Origin: Liolophura sinensis
Taxonomy: Eukaryota; Mollusca; Polyplacophora; Chitonida; Chitonidae
Assembly: GCF_032854445.1 (NCBI RefSeq)
Contig: NC_088299.1
Coordinates: 8,158,324 to 8,222,323, forward strand
Direction: 5' to 3'
DNA length: 64,000 nucleotides
The number at the start of each line of letters is the position of its first letter. Position 1 is the stretch's first letter. Shown piece after piece: positions 11,656 to 23,576 of this stretch. The position numbers were made by a program, and so were the translations under genes. Under the pieces are notes generated by a model. That model was not told the origin of the DNA and did no database searches. It saw only the letters and a list, made by a program, of their open reading frames with translations.

Positions 11656-13620
11656 TAAAATTTGGTTGGTAAAAATCCCCTTTCAGAAGCACGCAAAGGC
11701 CTTCAAATGATAACAACACTTAAGTTTTCTCGGATAAGAAATTAATCTAACGTCATAAGAAAACTCTTCAGTGCCCCTGTAAGGCGGAGGAATTGATCAG
11801 AATCAAAACAAAATGTGTGACCTGAAAACCTTGAAACCATGTAACCATGAATGAATTCACAGTTTGAATTTATCTCTATCTCTATCCAAAATACAATTTA
11901 CAAACTAGTTTCCTGTTTAATTTATCTGATTTATTCCACTGTTGTTTAACTATACACTCAATAATTTTTCAATCACGAGGATGCAGGAAAACGGACAGCC
12001 AACTGCTTACATTGTGATATTTATCGAGAATAAAATCTGCAAATTGTAACAGAAACTATCACAATAGGACTTTGGATAACAATAGCACAAAGAGTTGTCA
12101 CGCACGTGAAAATACAGGTAATGCTTGATGAAATAATACGACACCGCCTTATTTCTAACAGTCTCTCATTTCACAAGGCCTGCGATATCTCCTGCTGAGT
12201 AAAATTGTTGCCGAGGATTACTGTTTCTGTGAAGTGAAATTGACTACGCAAAAAAAATAGATTGCTAAAGGTTAAATGCTAACACCTTTGAACCAGACCG
12301 AGTCAAAGATGGGTTTAGATATTGGAGATTTGGTCAAAAAACAAAGTTTCAAGTTGTGACTTGTAGCAAACATACCCTATGCTAATTAGAATTCCAAAAT
12401 ACCGAAGATGTTTAACCATACACCAGATTTTTTTTTCTAAGTGGGTGAGCCGTTAGGGCGTGTGTGTTGAGATGGGGAGGGGATGGGGGGTGTCTGGGAC
12501 ACAGTGTGGCACGCGTCCCTTGTGAAACCTGAAGTGTATCCTCAAGAAGCATAATTAAAAACAAATCTGACATGGATTCTTTAGGCACTAAGTGAACTCT
12601 GTATGTTGAATTTCTATTCTCAAATTTAAAAAAATCTCAATTTAATAAATTTAAAACATATTTGTTATATATATTTATAGATAGATACATGATAGATAAT
12701 GTATCAAAATTCAGTTAAGAAGTATAGGTACGTCATAATAAAATGTGCTTATATACATGAGTACTTGTAACAATCATGATGTTGAAAAGAGCTTAAAGAG
12801 AAATAAGATTTAAAAGAAGAGCTTGAAAGCTAGGACATTAGAGTGTGTACCCGTCGGCCGACACCAAAGTGTAAGAAAAGAAAAGTTTAAAAAAAAATGT
12901 AAAAAGAAATTTCTCTTTAATATCATGAAACAAAATTATCCTAAATTCACCTTTTCAGACACAATACAAGAATGTTTAAAAAAGGTAAGAAATTGGTCGT
13001 TTCTGTCTATACGACTGACAACTGCTGAGAATAAGGTTGAGAAGAATGGTAGAGTCATGTTACTCTTCTGTGTTAGAGGAAGATTATCTACTAGTACACA
13101 GGGTAGGTAACTCCATCCCAATCTCAAGAGGCTGGCGAGGTTTGTTTACTTGGGGATGGGGATTATGGGTAGCAAACACTTAAGGCTGCCAGGAGAACGG
13201 CAAGCACCAAGTATTCTATTTCACCACAGACAATTTTTCAAGCAAATACTGAGGGATTATTAGGACCTGAATTGGCTTATCTCTCTGGAATTGTGCTGGG
13301 TTTTTTCTTCTTACGCTCACACCTACAGAATATTCCACTGTAAATCCTGACAATTTCACCATTTCCATGACTCTAGATTTCAAGTGTTGACTCGGAGACG
13401 AGCCGGCTGACAATGGTCTTTACAGAGACACCTTTTCTGTCAGTTTGGCAGATCAGTTTCCCCTGTCCCTACTTGAACCCATGTTGAAACTGTATATGTA
13501 TTCATAGAAGGTTAAACAGAGCAGACAGCACAAAATGGTGACCTGTTAAAACTGATCGAGACAAATTTGACGAACGTATGATTCAAATTTAGAGGCAACA
13601 CTGAGCCACATTCAAAAAAC
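11656..13620. other. no gene seen
   Basis: AT-rich sequence. Frames at 12823-13127 and 13216-13413 overlap each other or lack any recognisable motif. Confidence 0.45.
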
Positions 13621-14194
13621 TTAAAGATGAAGAAAATTTAAATATCAAACAAACACCACTGAAAACAGTATGCATTTCCTCACACGTGCATGCCATAAAA
13701 AAGCTCTAGTATGTACCTCAAGTTGATAAATTATAAAAAAAAGTCAGCACCAAAATCCACTGTGGGCAACTCAATTTTGCCTAAGAACTAGTCCTGAAGT
13801 CTTCTGTGTTAGGAGGAGAATTGCTGCCGGAAACCGCTGGAGCGCAGTTCGTACATTTCCGGTAGAACTCTTCTTCCCAGAAGGTAGCGAGCAGTACAGT
13901 TCCTTTTCCGCTTGACAATCAGGAAACCAGAATGTTGGACATAGATTCAGAGTTAACACAAACAAGCCAGCAGTTTTAACAATTCTCACTGGCTGAGAGA
14001 CAATACACCCCCAGCATAAATTATAGGGTGTTAAAGATGGAGGACGTGATGGACTCTGCGTTTTATGCCAGCTTTGCCGTTTTTAGACTTTACATGTATG
14101 GCGAGGAAAAATCGCAAAATTATGCAGCAGGCACCACCAGATAGAAAAAATTGTGTTCTTTTAGGTTCATATTGTCATGTTTTCTTCTCCTTAA
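13621..14194. mobile_element. TTAA-flanked MITE, copy 1 (long form)
   Basis: From 13621 to about 13945 this aligns closely with the nested element at 21576-21929. It shares blocks such as GTCAGCACCAAAATCC, TTCTGTGTTAGGAGGAGAA and GACAATC.GGAAACC. The left end reads TTAA|AGATGAAGAAAA, and TTTTCTTCTCC|TTAA at 14180-14194 is a plausible inverted right end. If that end is correct this copy is about 570 bp and the 21.6-kb copy is internally shorter. TTAA targets with purine-starting ends recall the Kolobok superfamily, while piggyBac ends normally start CCC; this is inference. No transposase is present. Confidence 0.6.
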
Positions 14195-14295
14195 ATTTCT
14201 ACATTTCTAGACCTTGTCATGATATGGCTGAAATGCTCCCAATGTGGTATCAGATCCCAATCCTTCATTTATTCCTCTGAAAATCACATCCAGCA

Positions 14296-14416
14296 AGCTG
14301 CGGATCATCATGGGTTTCCCCTGGGCTTTGCTCTGTTTTCTCCCACCATAATGCTGGCCGCCGTCGTATAAGCGATATATTCTTGAGTATGGTGTAAAAC
14401 ACCAATCAAATAAACA
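14296..14416 (+). mobile_element. SINE family A copy, 5'-truncated
   Basis: In plus orientation it reads CTGCGGATCATCATGGGTTT, then TCCCACCATAATGCTGGCC, then CACCAATCAAATAAAC. The tRNA-like head is absent. Confidence 0.8.
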
Positions 14417-15085
14417 ACGAGGGAATATAAACTACGTCCATACAAGATCTTCCATCACCATGTACAATATAAAATATGAAACACAACTACACCTACTTAT
14501 TACCTTAATAAAATCAACCAATCAAATCAAAATCAAAATAAAATCAAGCATTATTATTTTCCCTGTGTAGTCAAGATCCTTGGAGCATGTGTCCGTATTT
14601 TCACAAGAAAAGCCTACAAAACAAAACTCTATTTGTGAATGGGTAAAACAAAAACACCAAAAAAAAACAGGCAAAGAGAAAAACCTACCAAAAAAATATT
14701 TAACCAGTTGTAATATCAGACACGATTTATATGTAGCATTTTAATGTGCAGTAAGCTACAGAGAACTTTCTTAAATACATGTACCAGAATTTGCTTGAAC
14801 CACATATCACCAAGCATTTTTTTCTGGAATAAATTTTAAGTACAAAACACATGTATCATGAAATCTAATGTTATAATCAGCAAATATTTATATCACTGCT
14901 TAATAATGTAATGTAATGTAATAATGTCTTCTTAGCAAAATGATCGAAAAAATAATTAACTAACATAACATCAACATAGTATATGACCCATGTTTTTAGT
15001 TTTACCCATGACAGTTGCACATTCCACACCCCCCCACACCCCCAACCCCCGATTCCGAGAGTTACAGAGTTTCTATCTTAGAAGA
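14417..15085. other. no gene seen
   Basis: AT-rich sequence with no open frame of note. A short TAATG microsatellite lies near 14905-14926 and C-runs near 15030. Confidence 0.5.
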
Positions 15086-15235
15086 AGTGGTTTGAGGTTT
15101 GTTTGGAAGGAAGGAAGGATGATATCTTAACTTAAAATTTACTAGTATCAGCAACACAAGTAATATTTTGTGACACTTATTTACCTCTAAAGATGCAGAT
15201 TTTTTTTTGGGGGGGGGGGGCGAAATTTTAGATCG
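15086..15235 (+). repeat. dispersed repeat family F, copy 2
   Basis: It aligns with 9560-9705, sharing TTTGAGGTTTGTTTGGA, TAATATTTTGTGACA and AAATTTTAG. It carries an internal T/G homopolymer expansion near 15201-15221. Confidence 0.55.
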
Positions 15236-15739
15236 TTTATCACATTTAATATTCTGTCACCTCCATGTTCCACAAGTAGCACGCAGACACCTCCTCCGAC
15301 TTGAAACACTTATAGGAACAGCTCTAACCCTACTTAAAGAATAATGAAAAAATACTTTGAACTCCCCATATCTGTAAAAGATACTCTAAAATGTGTAGGG
15401 CAGATTTCAAAGTTTAAAATGTCTTCTTCAGTGGGCATATCGATGAGCTTTGGACCACTCACAGATCAGGGTGACTTCAACAGATGAGGCTCTCCTGTGC
15501 AGATCCCCACCTCTGCTCTGTCACTCCCTCCACCATTGTCACTACCACTTAGCATTTCACCCACAAAAGGCCACATTAAGTAAAATTTGGTTTAACAGCC
15601 TGTGCAATATGTTTGTGATGTTTGTCTGCAATAAATAATATCCAGATTTTTTTCACAAATGAAGTTGGTCATCCCAGCAATGTGTAGAAGATACATATAC
15701 CTGAACACTCATCAGGCAAAAGGTTGTTGATGTTGTGTC

Positions 15740-18040
15740 ATTATAGCTCACATGGTTTCCCCTGCCATGCCACTAGCTCACCTATAGCATTCCACTGCCA
15801 TGCAACTAGCTCATCCAAAGCATTCCACTGCCATGTCACTAGCTCACCTACAGCATTCCACTGCCATGCCACTAGCTCACCTATAGCATCCCACTGCCAT
15901 GCCAATAGTTCACCTTTAGCAGCCCATTGCCATGGCACTAGCTATCCTTTACCATTCCATTTCCGCACCACTACCCCACTTTACCAGTCCACTACCACAC
16001 CACCAACTCATCTTTATCACACCACTGTCATGTCACTATAGCTCCCATTCAGCATTCCACTGCCATGCCACTAGCTCCCCTTTAGCATTCCACTGCCATA
16101 TCACTAGCTCCCCTTTAGCATTCCACTGCCATGCCACTAGCTCCCCTTTATCATTCCACTGCCATGCCACCAGCTCCCCTTTAGCATTCCACTGCCATAC
16201 TACCAGCTCCCCTTTAGCATTCCACTGCCATGCCACTAGCTCCCCTTTAGCATTCCACTGCCATGCCACTAGCCCCCTTTAGCATTCCACTGCCATGCCA
16301 CTAGCTCCCCTTTAGCATTCCACTGCCATGCCATTAGCTCCCCTTTAGCATTCCACTGCCATGCCACTAGCTCCTCTTTAGCATTCCACTGCCATGCCAC
16401 TAGCTCCCCTTTAGCATTCCACTGCCATGTCACTAGCTCCCCTTTAGCATTCCACTGCCATGCCACTAGCTCCCCTTTAGCATTCCACTGCCATGCCACT
16501 AGCCCCCTTTAGCATTCCACTGCCATACTACCAGCTCCCCTTTAGCATTCCACTGCCATGCCACTAGCTCCCCTTTAGCATTCCACTGCCATGCCACTAG
16601 CTCCCCTTTAGCATTCCACTGCCATGCCACTAGCCCCCCTTTAGCATTCCACTGCCATGCCACTAGCCCCCTTTAGCAGTCCACTGCCATACTACCAGCT
16701 CCTCTTTAGCATTCCACTGCCATGCCACTAGCCCCCTTTAGCATTCCACTGCCATGCCACTAGCTCACCTTTAGCATTCCACTGCCATGCCATTAGCTCC
16801 CCTTTAGCATTCCACTGCCATGCCACTAGCTCCCCTTTAGCATTCCACTGCCATGCCACTAGCTCCCCTTTAGCATTCCACTGCCATGTCACTAGCTCCC
16901 CTTTAGCATTCCACTGCCATGCCACTAGCTCCCCTTTAGCATTCCACTGCCATGCCACTAGCCCCCTTTAGCATTCCACTGCCATACTACCAGCTCCCCT
17001 TTAGCATTCCACTGCCATGCCACTAGCTCCCCTTTAGCATTCCACTGCCATGCCACTAGCTCCCCTTTAGCATTCCACTGCCATGCCACTAGCTCCCCTT
17101 TAGCATTCCACTGCCATGCCACTAGCCCCCTTTAGCAGTCCACTCCCATACTACCAGCTCCTCTTTAGCATTCCACTGCCATGCCACTAGCTCCCCTTTA
17201 GCATTCCACTGCCATGCCACTAGCGCCCCTTTAGCATTCCACTGCCATGCCACTAGCTCCCCTTTAGCATTCCACTGCCATGCCACTAGCTCCCCTTTAG
17301 CATTCCACTGCCATGCCACTAGCTTCCCTTTAGCATTCCACTGCCATGTCACTAGCTCCCATTCAGCATTCCACTGCCATGCCACTAGCCCCCTTTAGCA
17401 TTCCACTGCCATACTACCAGCTCCTCTTTAGCATTCCACTGCCATGCCACTAGCTCCCCTTTAGCATTCCACTGCCATGCCACTAGCTCCCCTTTAGCAT
17501 TCCACTGCCATGCCACTAGCTCCCCTTTAGCATTCCACTGGCATGTCACTAGCTCCCCTTTAGCATTCCACTGCCATGCCACTAGCCCCCCTTTAGCATT
17601 CCACTGCCATGCCACTAGCTCCCCTTTAGCATTCCACTGCCATGCCACTAGCTTCCCTTTAGCATCCCACTGCCATGCCACTAGCCCCCATTCAGCATTC
17701 CACTGCCATACCACTAGCTCCCCTTTAGCATTCCACTGCCATGCCACCAGCTCCCCTTTAGCATTCCACTGCCATACTACCAGCTCCCCTTTAGCATTCC
17801 ACTGCCATGCCATTAGCTCCCCTTTAGCATTCCACTGCCATACTACTAAGCTCCCCTTTAGCATTCCACTGCCATATCACTAGCTCCCCTTTAGCATTCC
17901 ACTGAAATGCCACTAGCTCCCCTTTAGCATTCCACTGCCATGCCACTAGCTCCCCTTTAGCATCCCACTGCTATGCTACTAGCTCACCTGTTGCATCTCA
18001 TTGCCATGCCACTACTCACTGCTCACCTTTAGCATGCCAC
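15740..18040. repeat. 33-bp minisatellite, roughly 69 units
   Basis: The unit core is TAGCATTCCACTGCCATGCC followed by ACTAGCTCCCCTT. Because the period is a multiple of three, several frames stay open for long runs, including a 159-codon minus-strand frame at 17385-17864 made of an 11-residue repeat (WQWNAKGELVA). Units of 32 bp (with AGCCCCCTTT) recur at intervals and break the frame. The edges (15740-16030 and 17960-18040) are more diverged than the centre, as expected for unequal crossing-over. No start context, splice site or unique flanking coding sequence suggests that it is translated. Confidence 0.97.
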
Positions 18041-18514
18041 TTGCATCTGTACATGAATGCATAAAACCTAAAAGAAACAAATGTACAACAAAGACTGGCC
18101 TGACATCCCAGTTTAGATTTATCGCACCTTTCAACCCCAAACTACCCAGATTTTAACACCTTTGCTCCTCAATGGAGGCAAACATGCTACTTACATCGCC
18201 TGCTATCTGGCTTGTCCTATCAGTCTGTAACACATATACATCTGACCCCCAGATAGATCAGGGCCAATTCAAACTGTCAGAGAAACAATCAAAACAGGTC
18301 CTTCAATCTTAATTCCAGAGTTCACTCGAGATCTCATCATCTGTTTACATAGATCGAGCCTGCTGATTTCTCGTAAGTCACAAATTGGGATGCTCTTGGC
18401 AGCTTGATACCCACTCTAATGCTGACACTCAACGGTAATAATTGAGACAATAATGCACTGAAAAATTTTCTCATCATATAAAATTTTCAAACGACTGATT
18501 AAAATTAAAATACA

Positions 18515-18945
18515 TTTTTTTCCTATGGTGTTCCTTGAGATACAACTCTTTAAAAATTGTCCCCCCACCCCCACCCCCAAAATAAAATTTGTGCAGGATG
18601 AATTGAGGGGTTTTTAATGTTTTTATTTGTTATTTTTTGTTTTTGGGTTTTTTAATGGTGTTCCCGATGTATTACTACTGTTTCACAATTTTTCCATTAA
18701 ATAAAATGTGTTGAGATTTAATTAGAAGACTTTCTAAATATAATGTTTCATAACAGAATAAAAATGGTTCATATTTTCCCATGAAATAAAATTTTTGCAT
18801 ATTTGCAAATTTAACTAGAAGTAAAATATAGTCTTTTTAAAATAAGATGTTCCTAATCATGTGATACAATGTTTCAAATTTTTCCATTAAAAAAGTGAAA
18901 TTTTTGCAGATTTAATTTGAGTCAAAATTAAATCTTTAAATAAGC
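18515..18945. repeat. degenerate tandem repeat, about 110-130-bp period
   Basis: Blocks of the type TTTTTCCATTAAATAAAAT followed by GATTTAATTAGAAG recur about four times (near 18590, 18700, 18780 and 18890) with much divergence. The array is AT-rich and non-coding. Confidence 0.5.
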
Positions 18946-19509
18946 TTCATTTATCCACAAACAGACACTGGTTACGACAAAATATTTTGGTGACATTTGA
19001 CATCCACAGATTTACAAATACTAGAAATCTATTAATAATAACATCGCAGGATGGTGCATAAATGCATACTGTACTGAGAAATTCACAATACACTTTTTTT
19101 TTAACATAATTATGATTAGCTATTTCAATGATTGCAAATTTTGCAATGAATAAGTTAACATCAATATCTGTAATACGTATTAAAATGAAATTACTGGTAC
19201 ATTTCAACACATTAAGGGAGGTAACTCAACGGTAGTGCTGCCTTGGCCCTCTCAAAAGTCTAACCCCAGTGTATCTATATCAACTGTATAAATCTGTTGT
19301 AACACTTTGAACCATCATTGTCCACGACAGACACACATATCAAGGAATGATAGTTTGATACATAAACAATTAACTACAACATAGATGAAGATGGTCATGT
19401 TTTTTTTTTTAAATTTAAAGCGACAGAAAGCAACCAAAAGAAGTACAGGTAGACTGGCACTTAAATAGCGAATAGAATATTTTAAACATCACATGCGGGT
19501 TTAGACGAA
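18946..19509. other. no gene seen
   Basis: AT-rich sequence. The minus-strand frame at 18947-19210 is compositionally biased and has no recognisable content. Confidence 0.45.
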
Positions 19510-19758
19510 CTAAATGGATCGCACTGGAACATTTTCATCCAACAACTTGGCGACAAAACCGTTTTCATGGCTTTGATTAGTGTCTTTTGGATGTCTCATA
19601 TGAATGGCGAGTGTTGTTGGCAGAACTCCAATAGTTATCGAGTTACACAATGTACTGTACAGTTCCAGTACTTCTATGCTTCCCTTGTGATCAGTATCTA
19701 CCAGTCGCGACAGACGAGTCTGCCTGTGAATTAAGTAGCCCATGAGGTGGTCAAACAT
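19510..19758 (-). CDS. possible terminal coding exon, unknown protein
   Basis: The frame begins at an ATG placed directly after an AG acceptor-like sequence (CTCAG|ATGTTTGACCACC) and runs 82 codons to a TAG. It contains HRQTRLSRLVDTDHKGSIEV and later AKLLDENVPVRSI. Several CpG-containing codons are kept in an otherwise CpG-poor region, which favours coding. It could be a last exon entered in phase 0, or a start. No domain is recognised. It could belong to the same minus-strand gene as 23270-23447, but the phase there is 1, so they would not join directly. Confidence 0.35.
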   Translation of the reverse strand: MFDHLMGYLIHRQTRLSRLVDTDHKGSIEVLELYSTLCNSITIGVLPTTLAIHMRHPKDTNQSHENGFVAKLLDENVPVRSI

Positions 19759-20647
19759 CTGAGTTCATGATGTGACATTGAAAACGACACTGGCTGAATT
19801 TAGCTTTTTGACCCTGATGAATTAATTCTTACCAAGCACACACAGCCAAATTTAACTTCCACTTTCTGAATGGATTGAGAAAAAGGTCCAAAAAAATAGA
19901 CAGAAACTTGAACCCGTAATAGCTTAAAAAGACAATTGATTGAGTTTACTAATGTATATTTCTGTATTTGGAATAGACACAAATAATTTAGGAGGGGGGA
20001 AATGGTAAAAACAACATAGCACTGGAACTAGACCAGGCTGCTCCTTCAAAATTTGCATCCAACATAGTTTTCAAAGCTATAACTTTCTCTTACCTGAATA
20101 AAATTGGAATCAAAACAAAGTTTTGGACAATCCATAATTGTGTCCATGTGAAAAGCCACCAGTGCAAACACCTTGTACAGGTACAGGTGCAACCACTTTG
20201 CCATAACAGCCACTCGGTACCAGTATAAAACTTTGTTTCATTCTTTTTAGACGATGTTAGCCTCTAGATGAACTTTAATCAAGTCCTAAATTTTACAGCT
20301 CAGATTGTTTTAATTTTACAGAGGGTAAATTCTGGACTTTTCAGACGGACATTGGCCACCTGAAGGACTGATCCAATGAACTTATTTCCGTACAGGATAA
20401 AGGGCAGTGAAAGCACTTAACTTCTACACTGATAAAACTCACTACTGCATGTCCCACAACCCTACACAGCACTGAGTGATTAGTGATGGTATATTTATAG
20501 TCTATCATATCGACTATATCACCAAATTTACAAGATAACTATTAAATTCACAATACACTATTTCCCTGAATATAAAACTATCCAAAATATATCACTTATG
20601 TGACAGAGGTCTGCTTTTATGTTAATGAAAGAAACTGCAGTGCTAAG
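19759..20647. other. no gene seen
   Basis: AT-rich sequence without recognised repeats or coding signal. Confidence 0.45.
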
Positions 20648-20915
20648 AATGTATGTTTGTATGCTTGGGCTTTTACATCCTGAGTTTCTACTTACAAGTT
20701 TTTCAGTAATATGAGGGCAAAGAGAGATTAGGGGTCTGTACATACACAGTGTCTTGCTGTATACGAAGCAGGGTGAGTCCCATGCTGCCAAAGTGATGTT
20801 ATCACTGAGTACCATCCTGAAGACACCAGGCATGACACCTCATCCAGTCACTTTATACAGGCCAAGTGTGGTGTCCTTGCTTTTCAGTGCTAAGTGCCAA
20901 GCAAGGCAGTAACAA
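20648..20915 (-). mobile_element. SINE family B copy, diverged
   Basis: The tail GTATGTTTGTATGCTTGGG is at the low end, followed by TTTTTCAGTAATATGA and the body block of CCTGAAGACACCAGGC type. The head is largely lost. A family A SINE follows immediately. Confidence 0.65.
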
Positions 20916-20920
20916 GTAAT

Positions 20921-21065
20921 TATTTATTTGATTGGTGTGTTGTGCCGTACTCAAGAATATTTCACTAACACGGCGATGGCCAGCATTATGGTGGGAGGAA
21001 ACAGGGCAAAGTCAGGGGGAAACCCACGACCATTCGGGTTGCTGCCAGGCCTTACCAACCATTAG
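20921..21065 (-). mobile_element. SINE family A copy, 5'-truncated
   Basis: In minus orientation it contains TTATTTGATTGGTGTG, CCAGCATTATGGTGGGAGGA and CCCACGACCATTCGG. It sits end to end with the family B SINE. Confidence 0.8.
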
Positions 21066-21213
21066 GCCACGGCAGAGGGGGGAGGGGGGAATGGGGGGCT
21101 ACATGTAGTAGTATATAGCCATTCTTTGCCAGGTAGCACAGGAAATCACAGCATCTTTCCTGGTAAATGACAAACCTCCTGACGTAAGGCTGAAGCATCC
21201 AATCAAAAGATCT

Positions 21214-21969
21214 CACACAGTGATACCTGCCCCAATAGCACAGTTAGCAGAGCGTTCGCTTCGGGAGCAGTAGATCCAGGGTCAATCCTGGGTTGAGTCA
21301 CACCTAAGACCCTAAAAGAGGAAGTTGTATCTTCCTTCCTTGGCATTTCAGTGTGAAGGGGAAGTGCAACGACCGGTTGACCCGTATCAGTATAATGGCT
21401 CAGGCGGGTCAGGTTACTTGCCTTCGGTATGGCGTCTTAGTGAAGCAGCACTAGATGAAAGAGAATGGTGGAAATCTGTCCTGCAACAAGGAGGCACATT
21501 ACATGTTCCTCCTTCAGTCATATGACGAGGAGGATTCCTTCCTCGTCATATGACTGAAAAATTGTTAAGTACATGTTAAAGGAGTAGAAAATTTAAGTAT
21601 ATAACAAAAAACAGTATGCATTTCCTCGAAGGTGAGTGCCATAAAAAAATTCTAATTTGTACCTCAAGTTGACAAATTATAAAAAAAAGTCAGCACCAAA
21701 ATCCGTTGTGGGCCAACCCATTTTGCCTAAGAGCTAGTCCTGAAGTCTTCTGTGTTAGGAGGAGAATTGCCGTCAGAAACCGCAGAAGTGCAGTTCATAC
21801 ATTTCCAATAGAACTCTTCTTCCCAGAAAATAGCGAACGGTACAGTTCGTTTTCTGCTTGACAATCGGGAAACCGGAATGTTGGACGTTGGTTCCAAGTG
21901 TCATTGCTTTAAGTTTTCATCTCCTTTAAACCCCAATCACTCACTCACTGACTCACTCACGCAGTGATA
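21214..21969 (+). mobile_element. SINE family C with tRNA-like head, split by a nested MITE
   Basis: A 12-bp direct repeat with one mismatch (CACACAGTGATA at 21214-21225, CACGCAGTGATA at 21958-21969) brackets the element. The head has an A-box-like region (ATAGCACAGTTAGCAGAG) and a B-box-like GGGTCAATCC, as in tRNA-derived SINEs. The 3' part reads ATGACTGAAAAATTGTTAAG and resumes after the insertion as AACCCCAATCAC(TCAC)n. The body also contains a 19-bp perfect inverted repeat (21513-21531 with 21540-21558). The 3' module is shared with family B. Confidence 0.8.
21576..21929. mobile_element. TTAA-flanked MITE, copy 2, nested in a SINE
   Basis: TTAA at 21576-21579 and 21926-21929 flank a 346-bp insert whose ends are inverted (AGGAGTAGAAAATTTAAG at the left; the right end reversed reads AGGAGATGAAAACTTAAAG). 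Removing the insert and one TTAA restores the expected SINE tail, so the duplication is of the TTAA target. It is homologous to 13621-13945 and has no coding capacity. A Kolobok-like origin is inferred from the TTAA target and the AG start. Confidence 0.8.
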
Positions 21970-22004
21970 AACGGATAAAAAGTTATTTTAGAAGTAAGCA
22001 CCAA

Positions 22005-22328
22005 TGTTATATTGAATGTATGTTTGGCTGGGGCTTAACATACTTAACAGTTTTTCAGTCGTATGATAGTGACGAGTCATTAGGTGTGTGCCTTCTTGTG
22101 TCACTGAGAGTCCATGCCCCAAAATCCAGCCACCACTGAAGTATTACACCAAAGACACCAGACAAGACACCACACCCGGTCACATTGTACTGAAACCTGG
22201 TCAAGCTTCCTTGCTCTAGCTTCTCAGTGCTGAGCTCCACGTGGCTTGAATGACTCTACCCGGGTTTGATCCCGAGATCTTCCGACTTTAGGGAGGATGC
22301 TCTAAACATTAGGCCAACAACACGAGGT
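22005..22328 (-). mobile_element. SINE family B copy, nearly full length
   Basis: The tail near 22015-22040 reads, on the minus strand, GTTAAGCCCCAGCCAAACAT. The head near 22250-22328 has a B-box-like GGGATCAAACCCGG and an A-box-like GGCCTAATGTTTAGAG. Between them lies the body with GGTGTGGTGTCTTGTCTGG. It is a tRNA-derived SINE in minus orientation. Confidence 0.8.
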
Positions 22329-23269
22329 ACTGTATTGAAATGTGAATTTCTAAAACTCACTACGTACACGTTTTAATAAGTATAAATGAAACAAATAGCT
22401 GACCCAATTATCTGTTAAAGGCATAACGCTCTGAGCTAAAAAACAAAAAAAAATACATAACCTTTTTCTTGATGACCTTATATTACTTACATAACCATGT
22501 ACACGAACAGCTAGAATAAAGCTGTAACTGACCCAGGTCAGATTTTACTGATTACATGTGACCACGCATCTGCCTACTGTAACACTCTCGTTTAATTTAT
22601 TCTCTATGCTGTAGTCTAGTTTTTATATAGTATTCCTACATACACCGGGTTTCTGCTGGTGGACTCCGAGACCTGGTCAACTTGCACTGTTTCAATGTGT
22701 GCTCGCATGAATGTTGTGACAATACAGCATCTCGAGTTCATGTACATGTAATTCTAGACCAGTGACATCTCATATATTACAATTACTGTCACTACATATT
22801 TTTTAACCACATTTGACTTTTCTTCACCTAATTCTGTTTAAGCCATGGTATCAGGGGGCATGTAATTTGTTACCTTTTTAGTATTTACATGAGCAATCAA
22901 AATAAAATCAAATCAAAAGAATTGAAGATAAACTCTGGCTAAGTCTATGCTGATTAGGAATGACGATTTTATCATGCTATCACGCTGTTACTGCTGCTCT
23001 GGTTTTATTCTCTATGCTATTCTCCTATTTTTTTTTCAGATTTACTGGTGAAGAAATCATCTCACTTTAAGGACTAACTGAAGAATTGTCCTGTCTCCTT
23101 ATTTCTGCCACTCCATATAAACGAACACACAATACATTGTTATACACGAACATGTATGCAAATCATGAACACTTGTAACGTTCAAGTTTTGCAAGTTGTT
23201 TATCAGATCACACTTTAGACTGAACTTTTTAAGTTCAGGTTTCAATGTCATTTGATCCACAATACATAC
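22329..23269. other. no gene seen
   Basis: AT-rich sequence without recognised repeats or coding signal. Confidence 0.45.
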
Positions 23270-23447
23270 CAGACCACCCATACTCAGTCATAACCATGAC
23301 CCGATGTCCATAAAGCACAGCTTCTGTATGTTCTGGAGATGGTGGAGCCTCATAGCGATGACCCGAAACCATGGCAACCGTATCACAACACAGGGATGCG
23401 GTCTCCACAATGGTTTCCCCTTCATTTTCAGAAGCATAGTCCGTCAT
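23270..23447 (-). CDS. probable start or internal coding exon, unknown protein
   Basis: From an ATG at 23447 the frame reads 59 codons, beginning MTDYASENEGETIVETASLC and ending GHRVMVMTEYGWSG, and meets a donor TCTG|GTATGT at 23270/23269 in phase 1. The frame is open upstream to 23576, so an internal exon is also possible. Use of GC-containing codons (CGC, TCG, ACG) against an AT-rich background supports coding. No domain is recognised. The N-terminus resembles that of the short exon at 36487-36514 (both M-[ST]-[DE]-x-A-S-[DE]-x-E-G), and both end in phase 1, so they could be alternative first exons. Confidence 0.45.
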
Positions 23448-23576
23448 GTTTTTGCACAAATTTTCCTTGATCCAAATTGAAGTGAAAAATATTTTTCTTC
23501 CAATTTGATTGAAGCTAGGAAAAATAAATCTAGTCAAACTTTCAAAACTGAAAAGTTGCTTTGCATCACATAACAC

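Noticed and set aside
13771-13989. 72-codon minus-strand ORF with a signal-peptide-like start
   Set aside because: It lies inside the TTAA MITE and is not preserved as a frame in the second copy.
17385-17864. 159-codon minus-strand ORF with an 11-residue Trp-rich repeat
   Set aside because: It is a consequence of a 33-bp period. It is broken by 32-bp units and has no unique coding flank or splice context.
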